Both the position numbers and the translations under genes were made by a program. Of a stretch of 38,569 nucleotides of DNA, positions 31,193 through 38,569 are shown in pieces. How positions within the stretch are numbered: the stretch's first letter is position 1; each line of letters opens with the position of its first letter. Below the pieces are notes generated by a model that saw nothing but the letters and a program-made list of their open reading frames with translations, ran no database searches and was not told where the DNA came from. The DNA is taken from positions 1 to 38,569 of the forward strand of contig NZ_SRLQ01000025.1 of NCBI RefSeq assembly GCF_004745805.1, read 5' to 3'. Origin of the DNA: Mycolicibacterium sp. CH28. GTDB taxonomy: Bacteria; Actinomycetota; Actinomycetes; Mycobacteriales; Mycobacteriaceae.

Positions 31193-32989
31193 ATGGCAGT
31201 TCCGACCCGAGTGGCGCGCGTGCCACCGGTGGCGGTGGCTGCCGCGGCCCTCATCGCGATCCAACTGGCGGTGCGTGCGGTCCTGGCGTTCGGCGGCTAC
31301 TTCTACTGGGACGACCTGATCCTGGTGGGCCGCGCCGGCACCCAGGGCCTGCTGTCCCCGTCATACCTGTTCGACGACCACGACGGGCATCTCATGCCCG
31401 GCGCCTTCCTGGTGGCCGGGGCGATCACCCGGCTGGCCCCGCTGGTGTGGACGTGGCCGGCGGTCAGCCTGGTGGTGCTGCAGCTGCTGGTGTCGCTGGC
31501 GCTGCTGCGGGTCCTGTACGTGATCCTGGGCTGGCGTCCGGTGCTACTGATCCCGTTGTGCTTCGCGCTGTTCACCCCGCTGGGCGTGCCCGGGTTCGCC
31601 TGGTGGGCGGCGGCGCTGAACTCGCTGCCGATGCTGGCCGCGCTGGCGTGGGTGTGTGCCGATGCAATCCTGCTGGTGCGCACCGGAAATCGACGATATG
31701 CGGTCACCGGGGTGCTGGCGTACCTGGCCGGGCTGGTGTTCTTCGAGAAGTCCGCGGTCATCCCGTTCGTCGCGTTCGCGGTGGCCGCGCTGCTGTGGCA
31801 TGTGCGCGGCGGCACCGCGCCGCTGCGTTCGGTGTGGCTGGCCGGCGCGCGGCTGTGGGTGCCCGCGCTGGCACTGACGGCGGCGTGGATCGGCGTGTAC
31901 CTCGTCGTGGTCGACCAGCAGCGGTGGAGCTCGGATCTTCAGATGACATGGGATCTGTTGCGCCGCTCGGTCACTCACGGGATCGTGCCCGGCCTGGCCG
32001 GCGGGCCGTGGCAGTGGCAGCGCTGGGCACCGGCGTCACCGTGGGGGGTGCCCCCGCTGTCGGTGATGATCCTGGGTTGGACGGTGCTGGCGGTCGCCGT
32101 CGCGGTGTCGGTGCTTCGCAAACACCGCATCGGGCTGGTGTGGCTGGTCGCGGTCGGTTACGCGGTGGCCTGCCAGATTCCGGTCTACCTGATGCGATCG
32201 TCGAGATTCACCGCCCTGGAACTGGCACAGACCCTGCGGTACTTCCCCGATCTGGTGATCGTGCTGGCGGTGCTGGCAGCGGTGGCGTTCTGCGCACCCA
32301 ACCGGGCCGGTGCGCGCTGGCTGGACGCCTCGCGCGCCCGGTCGGTCGCGGTCGCCGGCCTGGCGGTGGCGTTCACCGCCAGCAGCCTGTATTCGACCGC
32401 CACCTTCCTGACCAGCTGGAAGGACAACCCGGCCCAGCCCTATCTGCAGAACGCGCTGCGCGGCCTGGCGCAGGCACGCGCGGCCTCGGCCGCCCCGCTG
32501 CTGGATCAGGAGGTCGACCCGCTGGTGTTGCAGCGCGTCGCCTACCCGGAGAACCTGGCCAGCCACATGTTCGCGCTGATCCGCGATCGTCCCGAATTCG
32601 ACAAGTACACAACACAATTGAGAATGCTCGACACCAGTGGACGCCTGGTCGATGCCAACGTCACGTGGGTGCGCACCGTGGTGGTTGGCCCGGTGCCCGG
32701 GTGCGGCTACTTCGTGCAACCCGACGCCGACGTACGGATGCCGCTGGACGGGCCGCTGCTGCCCGCGGAGTGGACCGCCGAGATCAACTACCTGGCCAAC
32801 AGCGACGGCTCGGTGCTGATGTCGCTGAACGAGGGGCCCGAGACCAGGGTGGCGGTCCATCCCGGGCTAAATCGGGTCTTCGTGCGGCTGTCCGGAGCCG
32901 GCGACGCGATCACGGTGCGGGCCAGGACCGCGGCACTGTCGTTGTGCCTGGCCTCAGGGCCGGTGGGGTATCTAGCGCCGCGGCAGTAA
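31193..32989 (+). CDS. GT-C-like polytopic membrane protein (Rv3635-type)
   Basis: A protein of 598 aa with roughly 11-12 hydrophobic segments and a C-terminal soluble domain (about 430-598). An acidic motif, GGYFYWDDLILVGRAG, follows the first TM helix, as in GT-C glycosyltransferases that use polyprenyl-phosphate sugars, and DDHDGHLMPG follows it. It corresponds to Rv3635, a conserved membrane protein without an assigned substrate. Location next to PpgS and the flippase suggests it uses a lipid-linked sugar in the envelope (inference). ATG 31193 is supported by a leaderless -10; the frame is open to 31166. Confidence 0.85.
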   Translation: MAVPTRVARVPPVAVAAAALIAIQLAVRAVLAFGGYFYWDDLILVGRAGTQGLLSPSYLFDDHDGHLMPGAFLVAGAITRLAPLVWTWPAVSLVVLQLLVSLALLRVLYVILGWRPVLLIPLCFALFTPLGVPGFAWWAAALNSLPMLAALAWVCADAILLVRTGNRRYAVTGVLAYLAGLVFFEKSAVIPFVAFAVAALLWHVRGGTAPLRSVWLAGARLWVPALALTAAWIGVYLVVVDQQRWSSDLQMTWDLLRRSVTHGIVPGLAGGPWQWQRWAPASPWGVPPLSVMILGWTVLAVAVAVSVLRKHRIGLVWLVAVGYAVACQIPVYLMRSSRFTALELAQTLRYFPDLVIVLAVLAAVAFCAPNRAGARWLDASRARSVAVAGLAVAFTASSLYSTATFLTSWKDNPAQPYLQNALRGLAQARAASAAPLLDQEVDPLVLQRVAYPENLASHMFALIRDRPEFDKYTTQLRMLDTSGRLVDANVTWVRTVVVGPVPGCGYFVQPDADVRMPLDGPLLPAEWTAEINYLANSDGSVLMSLNEGPETRVAVHPGLNRVFVRLSGAGDAITVRARTAALSLCLASGPVGYLAPRQ

Positions 32990-33237
32990 GCCCGCCGCGA
33001 GCGAGGACCCAGCCTGCCTCTTGCGACCTGAGCGGCCAACCATCCTCGAGCCACACACCGGGTTCAGATCCGGCCCGGAGGGTGCTCGCCTCCGCCTGGG
33101 CCGTGGCGCGCCCCTGCCGCGACACCCCGATACGCGCCTCCGAAATGCGACTTCACGAATACCGCATTCAAAAACAGACCATATGACTGTATTGTGGCCG
33201 ATCTGGGGTCGGCAAAACCAGGAGGTGGAACGTAACC
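32990..33237. other. Intergenic region downstream of the GT-C-like gene
   Basis: 248 bp without a recognised gene. An imperfect inverted pair AATGCG...CGCATT lies near 33147-33170, and a -10-like TATTGT near 33191-33196 could transcribe the tiny ORFs that follow. An AGGAGGT ribosome site is at 33220-33226. Confidence 0.45.
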
Positions 33238-33303
33238 GTGCGCACGTCAGCAATCGACCTGGCCGGCTCACTCGGTTGTTCAGCTGCAGGGAACGAGCCT
33301 TGA
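33238..33303 (+). CDS. Tiny ORF (21 aa), possible leader peptide
   Basis: A GTG start lies 11 nt after a strong AGGAGGT and encodes 21 residues with one Cys. Its TGA overlaps a TTG start of the next tiny ORF (TTGA). I do not recognise it. It could be a regulatory leader peptide or chance; an in-frame alternative GTG at 33225 would instead read the second ORF's frame. Confidence 0.3.
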   Translation: MRTSAIDLAGSLGCSAAGNEP

Positions 33304-33371
33304 GCAGCTTTCAATTCGCCTGCTCGACAACCGGCCTAGACGTCAGTGCCAGTGACGGATCTGCCTCGTGA
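33300..33371 (+). CDS. Tiny ORF (23 aa), overlapping chain
   Basis: A TTG-initiated 23-codon frame (SSFQFACSTTGLDVSAS...), overlapping the previous ORF by 4 nt and the next one by 4 nt (GTGA). No family is recognised, and the coupling pattern is the only support. Confidence 0.25.
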   Translation: MSSFQFACSTTGLDVSASDGSAS

Positions 33372-33543
33372 CGATGACCGGCACCACCACGATCCTGCTC
33401 ATCCTCGGCGCCGCCGTGGTGGCCGCCAACGGATACGCGGTGATCGTCTTTGTCCAGGCGTGGCGGCGTGAAAACAAGCGCGTCGACGGGGCACCGTCAA
33501 CACTTTCGACGAGCTGGTCCCGCCGGACGGCGAGCCCGGATGA
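33368..33543 (+). pseudogene. Small membrane protein gene with apparent -1 frameshift
   Basis: The frame starts with one TM helix (TTTILLILGAAVVAANGYAV...VFVQAWRRENKR). After about 33480 it loses plausible composition and would run into the tRNA gene. In another frame the sequence continues as RRGTVNTFDELVPPDGEPG followed by TGA at 33541, which looks like a natural acidic C-terminus. Adding one base near 33478-33484 would join them into a protein of about 58 aa. It is either a recent frameshift or a sequencing error; the family is unknown. Confidence 0.45.
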
Positions 33544-33590
33544 TCATCGGTATCGGTCGGCACGGTCGGTGCCGCCCGACTCACCACACA

Positions 33591-33666
33591 TGGAGCCGCC
33601 TAGGGGAGTCGAACCCCTGACCTATTCATTACGAGTGAATCGCTCTACCGACTGAGCTAAGGCGGC
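33591..33666 (-). tRNA. tRNA-Thr (anticodon CGT)
   Basis: On the minus strand the acceptor stem GCCGCCT/AGGCGGC, D-arm TAGCTCAGTCGGTAGAGC, anticodon stem ATTCA/TGAAT with loop CTCGTAA (anticodon CGT, codon ACG) and T-arm AGGGGTTCGACTCCCCT all form. The discriminator is U, and CCA is encoded at 33591-33593. A threonine tRNA also precedes holB in M. tuberculosis as I recall. Confidence 0.97.
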
Positions 33667-33722
33667 GTGGCCGACGATGGGCGCTTGCGCGAAGAGCCAT
33701 CCCGCCGGACCGAGCAGTGAGT

Positions 33723-34937
33723 CTACAGGTCCGATCGCAGTGCTTGACCCACGGTGGCCACCATCGCGTCGACGGCGAACTTGGGCTTGACGTTCATCGC
33801 CAGGGCCTCGCGGCACTCCAGCACCGCCTCGATACAGCGCAACAACCGCTCCGCGGGGGCGTGCGCGGCCAACGCCGCAACCTTGTCGGCCATGTCGGGG
33901 TGGTTCGGGGCCACCGTTCCCGCGCCATAGGCGACCAGCAGTGCGTCCCGGAAGTAGGTCGCCAGGTCGATCAGTGCACGGTCCAGGGCATCCCGCGAGG
34001 CTCTGGTCTGTCGGGACTTCTGCCGCCGCTCGAGGTCCTTGATCGCCCCGGTGGCACCGCGCAGCGCACCCGCGGTGCCCTTGCCGGTGCCGCCGGCACC
34101 CAGCGCGGTGCGCAACTCGTCGGCCTCGGCCTCGTCCCGGCCGACGTTGAGCGCCTTCGCCTCGGACTCCGCCGTGGCCACCAGCTCCTCTGCCGCCGCG
34201 TACGCCCGCGCCGGGGTGGCCGCGTCGCGGGCCAGGCCCAACGCCCGCGAACGACGCTCCCTGGCGTCAGGATCGGTGGCCAGCCGCCGCGCCCGTCCGA
34301 CGTGGCCGCCGCTGACCGAAGCCGCCCACTGCGCCTCCTCGACGCTGAGCCCGTCGTTGTCGACCAGCACCTGCGCGATCGCCGCCGTCGGCGGGGTCAC
34401 CAGGGCCACGTGCCGGCACCGCGACCGCAGGGTGATCGCGATGTCCTCGGGGTCCACCGATGGGGCGCACAGCAGGAACACCGTCGACGCGGGTGGCTCC
34501 TCCACCACTTTGAGCAGCGCGTTCGCCGCGCCCTCGGTGAGCCGGTCGGCATCTTCGATGACGACGATCTGCCAGCGACCGGTACTGGGCCGCCGCGAAG
34601 CGATCTGCACGATGGCGCGCATCTCGTCGACCCCGATCGACAACCCCTCCGGGATGATCCGCCGGACGTCGCCGTGGGTGCCGGCCATCGTGGTCGTGCA
34701 GGCCCGGCACTCCCCGCACCCCGGAATGCCCTCCGACGTGCACTGTAGGGCCGCCGCAAAGCACAACGCAGCCACCGAGCGCCCCGACCCGGGCGGCCCG
34801 GTGATCAGCCACGCATGGGTCATGGTCCCGGTCGCAACCACATCGTGAGCGGAATCACCCCGGGCGGCGCGCGCAGCACCGACCAATTCCGCTTCCACGG
34901 CGCTTTGGCCCACCAGCCGCGCGAACACTCCGGACAT
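33723..34937 (-). CDS. holB: DNA polymerase III delta-prime subunit
   Basis: A protein of 404 aa, part of the clamp-loader complex. The N-terminal AAA+ domain has a P-loop-like GPPGSGRS (about 47-54) with Arg in place of the catalytic Lys. A four-Cys zinc module follows (CTSEGIPGCGECRAC), then VVIEDADRLTEGAANALLKVVEEPP and the SRC motif in TLRSRCRHV. The C-terminal part is the helical collar domain. The degenerate P-loop fits delta-prime, which need not hydrolyse ATP. ATG 34937 matches the family start (SGVFARLVGQ) and has TAGTGT 8 nt upstream; GTG codons at 34940 and 34949 are alternatives. It is divergent from the cyclase. Confidence 0.93.
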   Translation of the reverse strand: MSGVFARLVGQSAVEAELVGAARAARGDSAHDVVATGTMTHAWLITGPPGSGRSVAALCFAAALQCTSEGIPGCGECRACTTTMAGTHGDVRRIIPEGLSIGVDEMRAIVQIASRRPSTGRWQIVVIEDADRLTEGAANALLKVVEEPPASTVFLLCAPSVDPEDIAITLRSRCRHVALVTPPTAAIAQVLVDNDGLSVEEAQWAASVSGGHVGRARRLATDPDARERRSRALGLARDAATPARAYAAAEELVATAESEAKALNVGRDEAEADELRTALGAGGTGKGTAGALRGATGAIKDLERRQKSRQTRASRDALDRALIDLATYFRDALLVAYGAGTVAPNHPDMADKVAALAAHAPAERLLRCIEAVLECREALAMNVKPKFAVDAMVATVGQALRSDL

Positions 34938-34945
34938 CACGTCAA

Positions 34946-34951
34946 ACACTA
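34946..34951 (-). promoter_or_regulatory. Candidate -10 element for holB
   Basis: On the minus strand TAGTGT ends 8 nt before the ATG at 34937, a leaderless-type arrangement. Confidence 0.45.
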
Positions 34952-35018
34952 GTGCTCAGCAACGACACAACCGTTCCGCGGTGGGTTCCGAAGGTGCAGA
35001 TCCGTCGCCCTGGACCGA

Positions 35019-35024
35019 TACGGT
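35019..35024 (+). promoter_or_regulatory. Candidate -10 element for the adenylate cyclase
   Basis: TACGGT ends 6 nt before the GTG at 35031, and no Shine-Dalgarno is present. Confidence 0.5.
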
Positions 35025-35030
35025 GGGCTG

Positions 35031-36632
35031 GTGACCGCCGCGCGCCTCGACCCAGGACGAATCAGTGCATTCGTTCGCTGGGTGGCGCGCACACCGTGGC
35101 CGGTGTTTTCCCTGGGCATGTTGCAGTCCGACATCATCGGCGCCTTGCTGGTGCTGGGCTTTCTGCGGTTCGGCCTGCCCCCGTCGGACCGCATCATGCT
35201 GCAGGATCTGCCGCGGCTGAATCTGGTGATCTTCCTCAGTTACCTGCTCATCTCGTTCGGGGTGGGCGCGTTCGTGAGCCTCAAGCTGTTGGTGCCGGTG
35301 TTCCGGTGGCAACGCCGCGATGCCCTGCTGGCCGATGACGACCCGGCCGCCACCGAGCAGGCACGGCTGCGGGCATTGCGGATGCCGGTCTATCGCTTCG
35401 CGATCAGCATGACCAACTGGGTGCTGGGCGCGGTGGTGTTCATCGCCGCCAGCTGGCCGGTGGCCAGCCATGCCGCACCCGTCATGGCGGTGGCTACCCT
35501 GCTCGGCGCCGCCGCCACCTCGATCATCGGTTATCTGCAGTCCGAGCGGGTGCTGCGCCCGGTGGCGGTCGCGGCACTGCGCGGCGGCGTGCCGGAGAAA
35601 TTCCACCGCCCGGGAGTGATCCAGCGGCTGGTGCTGACCTGGTCGCTGTCGACCGGTGTGCCGCTGCTTGCCATCATCCTGTCGATCGTGGCCAGCAAGT
35701 TCTCCCTGCTGCAGGCCTCCGCGGACGCCCTGTTCACCCCGATCCTGCTGATGGCCGTCGCCGCGCTGGTCATTGGCCTGGCGGGCAACATCCTGGCGGC
35801 GATGTCGATCGCCGACCCGCTGCGTCAGCTGCGCTGGGCACTCGGGGAGGTCCAGCGCGGCAACTACAACGCCCACATGCAGATCTATGACGCCAGCGAG
35901 CTGGGACTGCTGCAGGCCGGGTTCAACGACATGGTCCGCGACCTGAGTGAACGGCAGCGATTGCGCGACCTGTTCGGCCGCTACGTCGGGGAGGATGTCG
36001 CCCGCCGAGCCCTGGAGCGGGGCACCGAGCTCGGCGGCCAGGAACGCGACGTCGCGGTGCTGTTCGTCGATCTGGTGGGCTCGACCCAGCTGGCCGCCAC
36101 CCGGCCGCCCAGCGAGGTCGTCGGCCTGCTCAACGAGTTCTTCCGCGTCGTCGTCGACACCGTCAAGAAGCACGGCGGCTTCGTCAACAAGTTCCAGGGC
36201 GACGCGGCGCTGTGCATCTTTGGCGCCCCGATCGAGCACCCCGATGCCTCCGGCGCCGCGCTGGCTGCCTCCCGCGAGCTGCACGACGAGCTGGTCCAGG
36301 TCCTCGGCCAGACCGATTTCGGTATCGGGGTGTCGGCCGGCCGGGCGATCGCCGGACACATCGGGGCCCAGGCCCGCTTCGAGTACACCGTGATCGGCGA
36401 CCCGGTCAACGAGGCCGCCCGGCTCACCGAGTTGGCCAAGCTCGAGGACGGGCACGTGTTGGCCTCGGCGATCGCGGTCAGCGGCGCCCTTGATGCCGAA
36501 GCGCTGTGCTGGAACGTCGGCGAGATCGTCGAATTGCGGGGCCGCCGGGCCCCGACGCAGCTGGCCCGCCCGACCAATCTGGCTGCCTCGCCGGGCAATC
36601 GCGGACAGGTCGGCAGCCAGGCCGCGCGCTGA
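35031..36632 (+). CDS. Class III adenylate cyclase with HAMP domain (Rv3645-type)
   Basis: A protein of 533 aa. Six hydrophobic segments in the N-terminal half are followed by a HAMP linker (about 262-315) and a class III cyclase domain. Catalytic residues are in place: metal-binding Asp347 (LFVDLVGST) and Asp391, adenine-selecting Lys387 (NKFQGD) and Asp457 (VIGDPVN), and transition-state Asn460 and Arg464 (NEAARL). It should form an active homodimer making cAMP at the membrane. Rv3645 has been linked to fatty-acid sensing and intrinsic drug tolerance. It is convergent with topA, with a 6-bp gap. Confidence 0.94.
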   Translation: MTAARLDPGRISAFVRWVARTPWPVFSLGMLQSDIIGALLVLGFLRFGLPPSDRIMLQDLPRLNLVIFLSYLLISFGVGAFVSLKLLVPVFRWQRRDALLADDDPAATEQARLRALRMPVYRFAISMTNWVLGAVVFIAASWPVASHAAPVMAVATLLGAAATSIIGYLQSERVLRPVAVAALRGGVPEKFHRPGVIQRLVLTWSLSTGVPLLAIILSIVASKFSLLQASADALFTPILLMAVAALVIGLAGNILAAMSIADPLRQLRWALGEVQRGNYNAHMQIYDASELGLLQAGFNDMVRDLSERQRLRDLFGRYVGEDVARRALERGTELGGQERDVAVLFVDLVGSTQLAATRPPSEVVGLLNEFFRVVVDTVKKHGGFVNKFQGDAALCIFGAPIEHPDASGAALAASRELHDELVQVLGQTDFGIGVSAGRAIAGHIGAQARFEYTVIGDPVNEAARLTELAKLEDGHVLASAIAVSGALDAEALCWNVGEIVELRGRRAPTQLARPTNLAASPGNRGQVGSQAAR

Positions 36633-36638
36633 GCCGGA

Positions 36639-38569
36639 TCAGCTGCCCTTGGCGGCTTTCTTGGCCGTCGCCTTCTTGGCCGGGGCTTTCTTGGCTGCCG
36701 CCTTCTTGGCCGGCGCCTTCTTCGCGGGACGCTTGACCGGGCCCCGGGCGCGGCGTTCGGCCAACAACTCCGAAGCCCTCGCGTCGGTGATGGTCAGCAC
36801 GTCGTCGCCCTTGCGCAGGCTGGCGTTGGTCTCGCCGTCGGTGACGTAGGGACCGAACCGTCCGTCCTTGATGACCATCGGCTGGCCCGACGCCTGGTCG
36901 ACGCCGAGCTCGCGCAGTGGCGGCGTCGAAGCGCCTTGGCGGCCACGGCGCTTGGGCTCGGCATAGATCTTCAACGCCTCTTCGAGGGTGATGTCGAAGA
37001 TCTGGGCTTCGGTGGCCAGCGAACGAGAATCGGTGCCGCACTTGAGGTATGGGCCGTAGCGACCGTTCTGCGCGGTGATCTCCTCACCGTTGGCCGGATC
37101 CACGCCGACAACGCGCGGCAGCGACAGGAGCTTGAGTGCATCCTCGAGCGTGACCGTCTGCAGGTCCATCGAGCGGAACAGCGATCCGGTGCGCGGCTTG
37201 GGGCCGGTCGGCTTCTTGCCCTTCTTGGCGGTGACACCACCGTCCTCCTCGGGCGGGGGCGGCAGCACCTCGGTGACGTAGGGCCCGTACCGGCCATCCC
37301 TGGCCACAATCTCGTGGCCGGACTCCGGATCCACACCGAGTACGCGGCCCTCTTGCGGTGTCGCAAAGAGAGTTTCGGCCAACTCCAGGGTCAGCTCATC
37401 GGGGGTGATCTCGTCACTCAGGTTGGCCCGTTGCGGGGTGGGCTCGCCGTCGTCGCCGGTGATCATCCGCTCCAGATACGGGCCGTTCTTGCCGACCCGG
37501 ACCACGATCGGGCGGCCAAGCTCGTCGTCAAAGAGCTTGATGGAGTTGACTTCTCGGGCGTCGATACCTTCGAGGTTGACGCCGACCAACTTCTTCAAGC
37601 CCCCGGCGCGGGCGATCGAATCGGCAACCCCGTGCTCGCCACCGAAGTAGAAGTTGGACAGCCAGTTGGTGCGGCGCTCGTGCCCGGAGGCGATCTGGTC
37701 GAGATCGTCTTCCATCGCGGCGGTGAAGTCGTAGTCCACCAGCCGGCCGAAGTGCTGCTCGAGCAGACCGGTGACGGCGAACGCCACCCACGACGGGACC
37801 AGCGCGCTGCCCTTCTTGTGGACGTAGCCACGGTCCTGGATCGTCTTGATGATCGAGGAATACGTTGACGGACGGCCGATTCCGAGTTCTTCGAGCGCCT
37901 TGATCAGCGATGCCTCGGTGTAGCGGGCCGGCGGGTTGGTGGCGTGGCCGTCGGCGGTGAGCGCCGTGGCGTCCACCCGCTGCCCCTGCCGAAGCTGCGG
38001 CAACCGGCTCTCGGCGTCGTCGGCCTCGCCGCCGGCCAGTTCGTCGACGGTCTCGACGTAGGCCTTGAGGAAGCCGGGGAAGGTGATGGTGCGACCGCTG
38101 GCACTGAAGGTGGCCTCACGACCGTCGGCGGCGGCCCCGCTTATCCGCAGGCTCAGCGTGGTGCCGCGGGCATCGGCCATCTGCGATGCCACGGTGCGCT
38201 GCCAGATCAGCTCATAGAGCCGGAACTCGTCGGTGTCGAGCTCACGGTGCAGGGCGCCCGGCGTGGCGAAGGTGTCGCCGGCGGGGCGAATGGCCTCGTG
38301 CGCCTCCTGGGCGTTCTTGACCTTGCGGGTGTACTGCCGCGGCGAAGGGTGGACGTACTCATCGCCGTAGAGCTGGCGGGCCTGATTGCGCGCCGCGTTG
38401 ATGGCCGACTCCGACAGCGTCGTCGAGTCGGTACGCATGTAGGTGATGTAGCCGTTCTCGTAGAGCCGCTGCGCGACGCTCATCGTGCGCTCGGAGGAGA
38501 ACCGCAGCTTGCGACCGGCCTCCTGCTGCAACGTGGAGGTCATGAAGGGCGGATACGGCCGCCGGGTGT
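36639..38569 (-). CDS. topA: DNA topoisomerase I, partial (N-terminus outside window)
   Basis: 643 codons of the C-terminal part are present; the frame is open at the window end, so the Toprim domain is missing. The active-site tyrosine lies in GYITYMRTDST, shortly after FMTSTLQQEAGRKL. PSTYSSIIKTIQDRGYV and four topoisomerase C-terminal repeats with GRYGPYV-like cores follow. The last ~30 residues are a Lys/Ala repeat tail (AKKAPAKKAAAKKA), which in mycobacterial TopA helps processivity and DNA binding. It is an essential type IA enzyme that relaxes negative supercoils. Confidence 0.96.
   Translation of the reverse strand, partial: TRRPYPPFMTSTLQQEAGRKLRFSSERTMSVAQRLYENGYITYMRTDSTTLSESAINAARNQARQLYGDEYVHPSPRQYTRKVKNAQEAHEAIRPAGDTFATPGALHRELDTDEFRLYELIWQRTVASQMADARGTTLSLRISGAAADGREATFSASGRTITFPGFLKAYVETVDELAGGEADDAESRLPQLRQGQRVDATALTADGHATNPPARYTEASLIKALEELGIGRPSTYSSIIKTIQDRGYVHKKGSALVPSWVAFAVTGLLEQHFGRLVDYDFTAAMEDDLDQIASGHERRTNWLSNFYFGGEHGVADSIARAGGLKKLVGVNLEGIDAREVNSIKLFDDELGRPIVVRVGKNGPYLERMITGDDGEPTPQRANLSDEITPDELTLELAETLFATPQEGRVLGVDPESGHEIVARDGRYGPYVTEVLPPPPEEDGGVTAKKGKKPTGPKPRTGSLFRSMDLQTVTLEDALKLLSLPRVVGVDPANGEEITAQNGRYGPYLKCGTDSRSLATEAQIFDITLEEALKIYAEPKRRGRQGASTPPLRELGVDQASGQPMVIKDGRFGPYVTDGETNASLRKGDDVLTITDARASELLAERRARGPVKRPAKKAPAKKAAAKKAPAKKATAKKAAKGS

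Noticed and set aside
31447..33186. A 579-codon plus-strand frame overlapping the GT-C-like gene
   Set aside because: It is out of frame with a well-formed polytopic membrane protein and has Ala/Gly/Arg-rich shadow composition.
1..38569. CRISPR arrays, insertion sequences, prophage genes or rRNA
   Set aside because: I saw no regularly spaced repeats, transposase or integrase motifs, or rRNA sequence. Only one tRNA gene is evident.

Overview
This is a 38.6-kb, very GC-rich chromosomal segment of a mycobacterium, probably an environmental, fast-growing-type species (Mycolicibacterium-like). The placement rests on gene order and on protein similarity recalled from memory. The order DUF6779 - DUF3180 - folK - folB - folP - folE - ftsH / ephA - flavin monooxygenase / lpqG / hpt - tilS - metalloprotease - dacB / ppa / flippase - GT2 - DUF2304 / GT-C-like protein / tRNA-Thr - holB / adenylate cyclase / topA follows the M. 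tuberculosis Rv3604c-Rv3646c region. Several blocks differ. No espACD genes lie between ftsH and ephA, and no esx/PE/PPE genes lie before lpqG. A purine/allantoin locus and a Pls-like synthetase with a peptidase are present instead.

Layout. (1) 1-5966: ftsH and a tightly overlapping tetrahydrofolate operon (folE, folP, folB, folK), then two membrane proteins. (2) 6139-8282: epoxide hydrolase plus luciferase-like monooxygenase. (3) 8279-10687: a stand-alone Clp_N protein, a TetR regulator, the SIMPL lipoprotein LpqG and an MmpS-like secreted protein with an acidic Ca-binding-like tail. (4) 10804-15405: hpt, tilS, a zinc metalloprotease and dacB on the minus strand, then ppa on the plus strand. 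(5) 15510-20322: allantoin/ureide locus with OHCU decarboxylase, allantoicase, a truncated puuE remnant, an allantoin/hydantoin racemase-like protein, an NCS1 permease and a GntR regulator with a candidate operator. (6) 20361-22397: a SpoIIAA-like protein, an unknown protein and TerC. A yybP-ykoY-type (manganese) riboswitch candidate precedes TerC. (7) 22497-30120: a 1314-aa membrane NRPS resembling epsilon-poly-L-lysine synthetase (Pls), coupled by a GTGA overlap to an M1 aminopeptidase. A flippase-like protein, a polyprenyl-phosphate glycosyltransferase and its DUF2304 partner follow. (8) 30153-36632: an LpqN-type lipoprotein, a GT-C-like membrane protein, a cluster of tiny ORFs with a broken small membrane-protein gene, tRNA-Thr(CGT), DNA polymerase III delta-prime and a class III adenylate cyclase. 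(9) 36639-end: topoisomerase I, cut by the window edge.

The most interesting system is region 7. The Pls-like enzyme has the A - PCP - six TM - three beta-helix-like domain layout of the poly-lysine synthetase. Its adenylation-pocket residues read D-A-E-S-I-G-T-V-V-K, close to the lysine code I recall. The coupled M1 peptidase resembles the type of enzyme known to degrade poly-lysine. A cationic isopeptide polymer in a mycobacterial envelope would be new to my knowledge.

Eleven genes in the window show a TANNNT -10 hexamer 6-8 nt before the start codon, the signature of leaderless transcripts that are common in mycobacteria.
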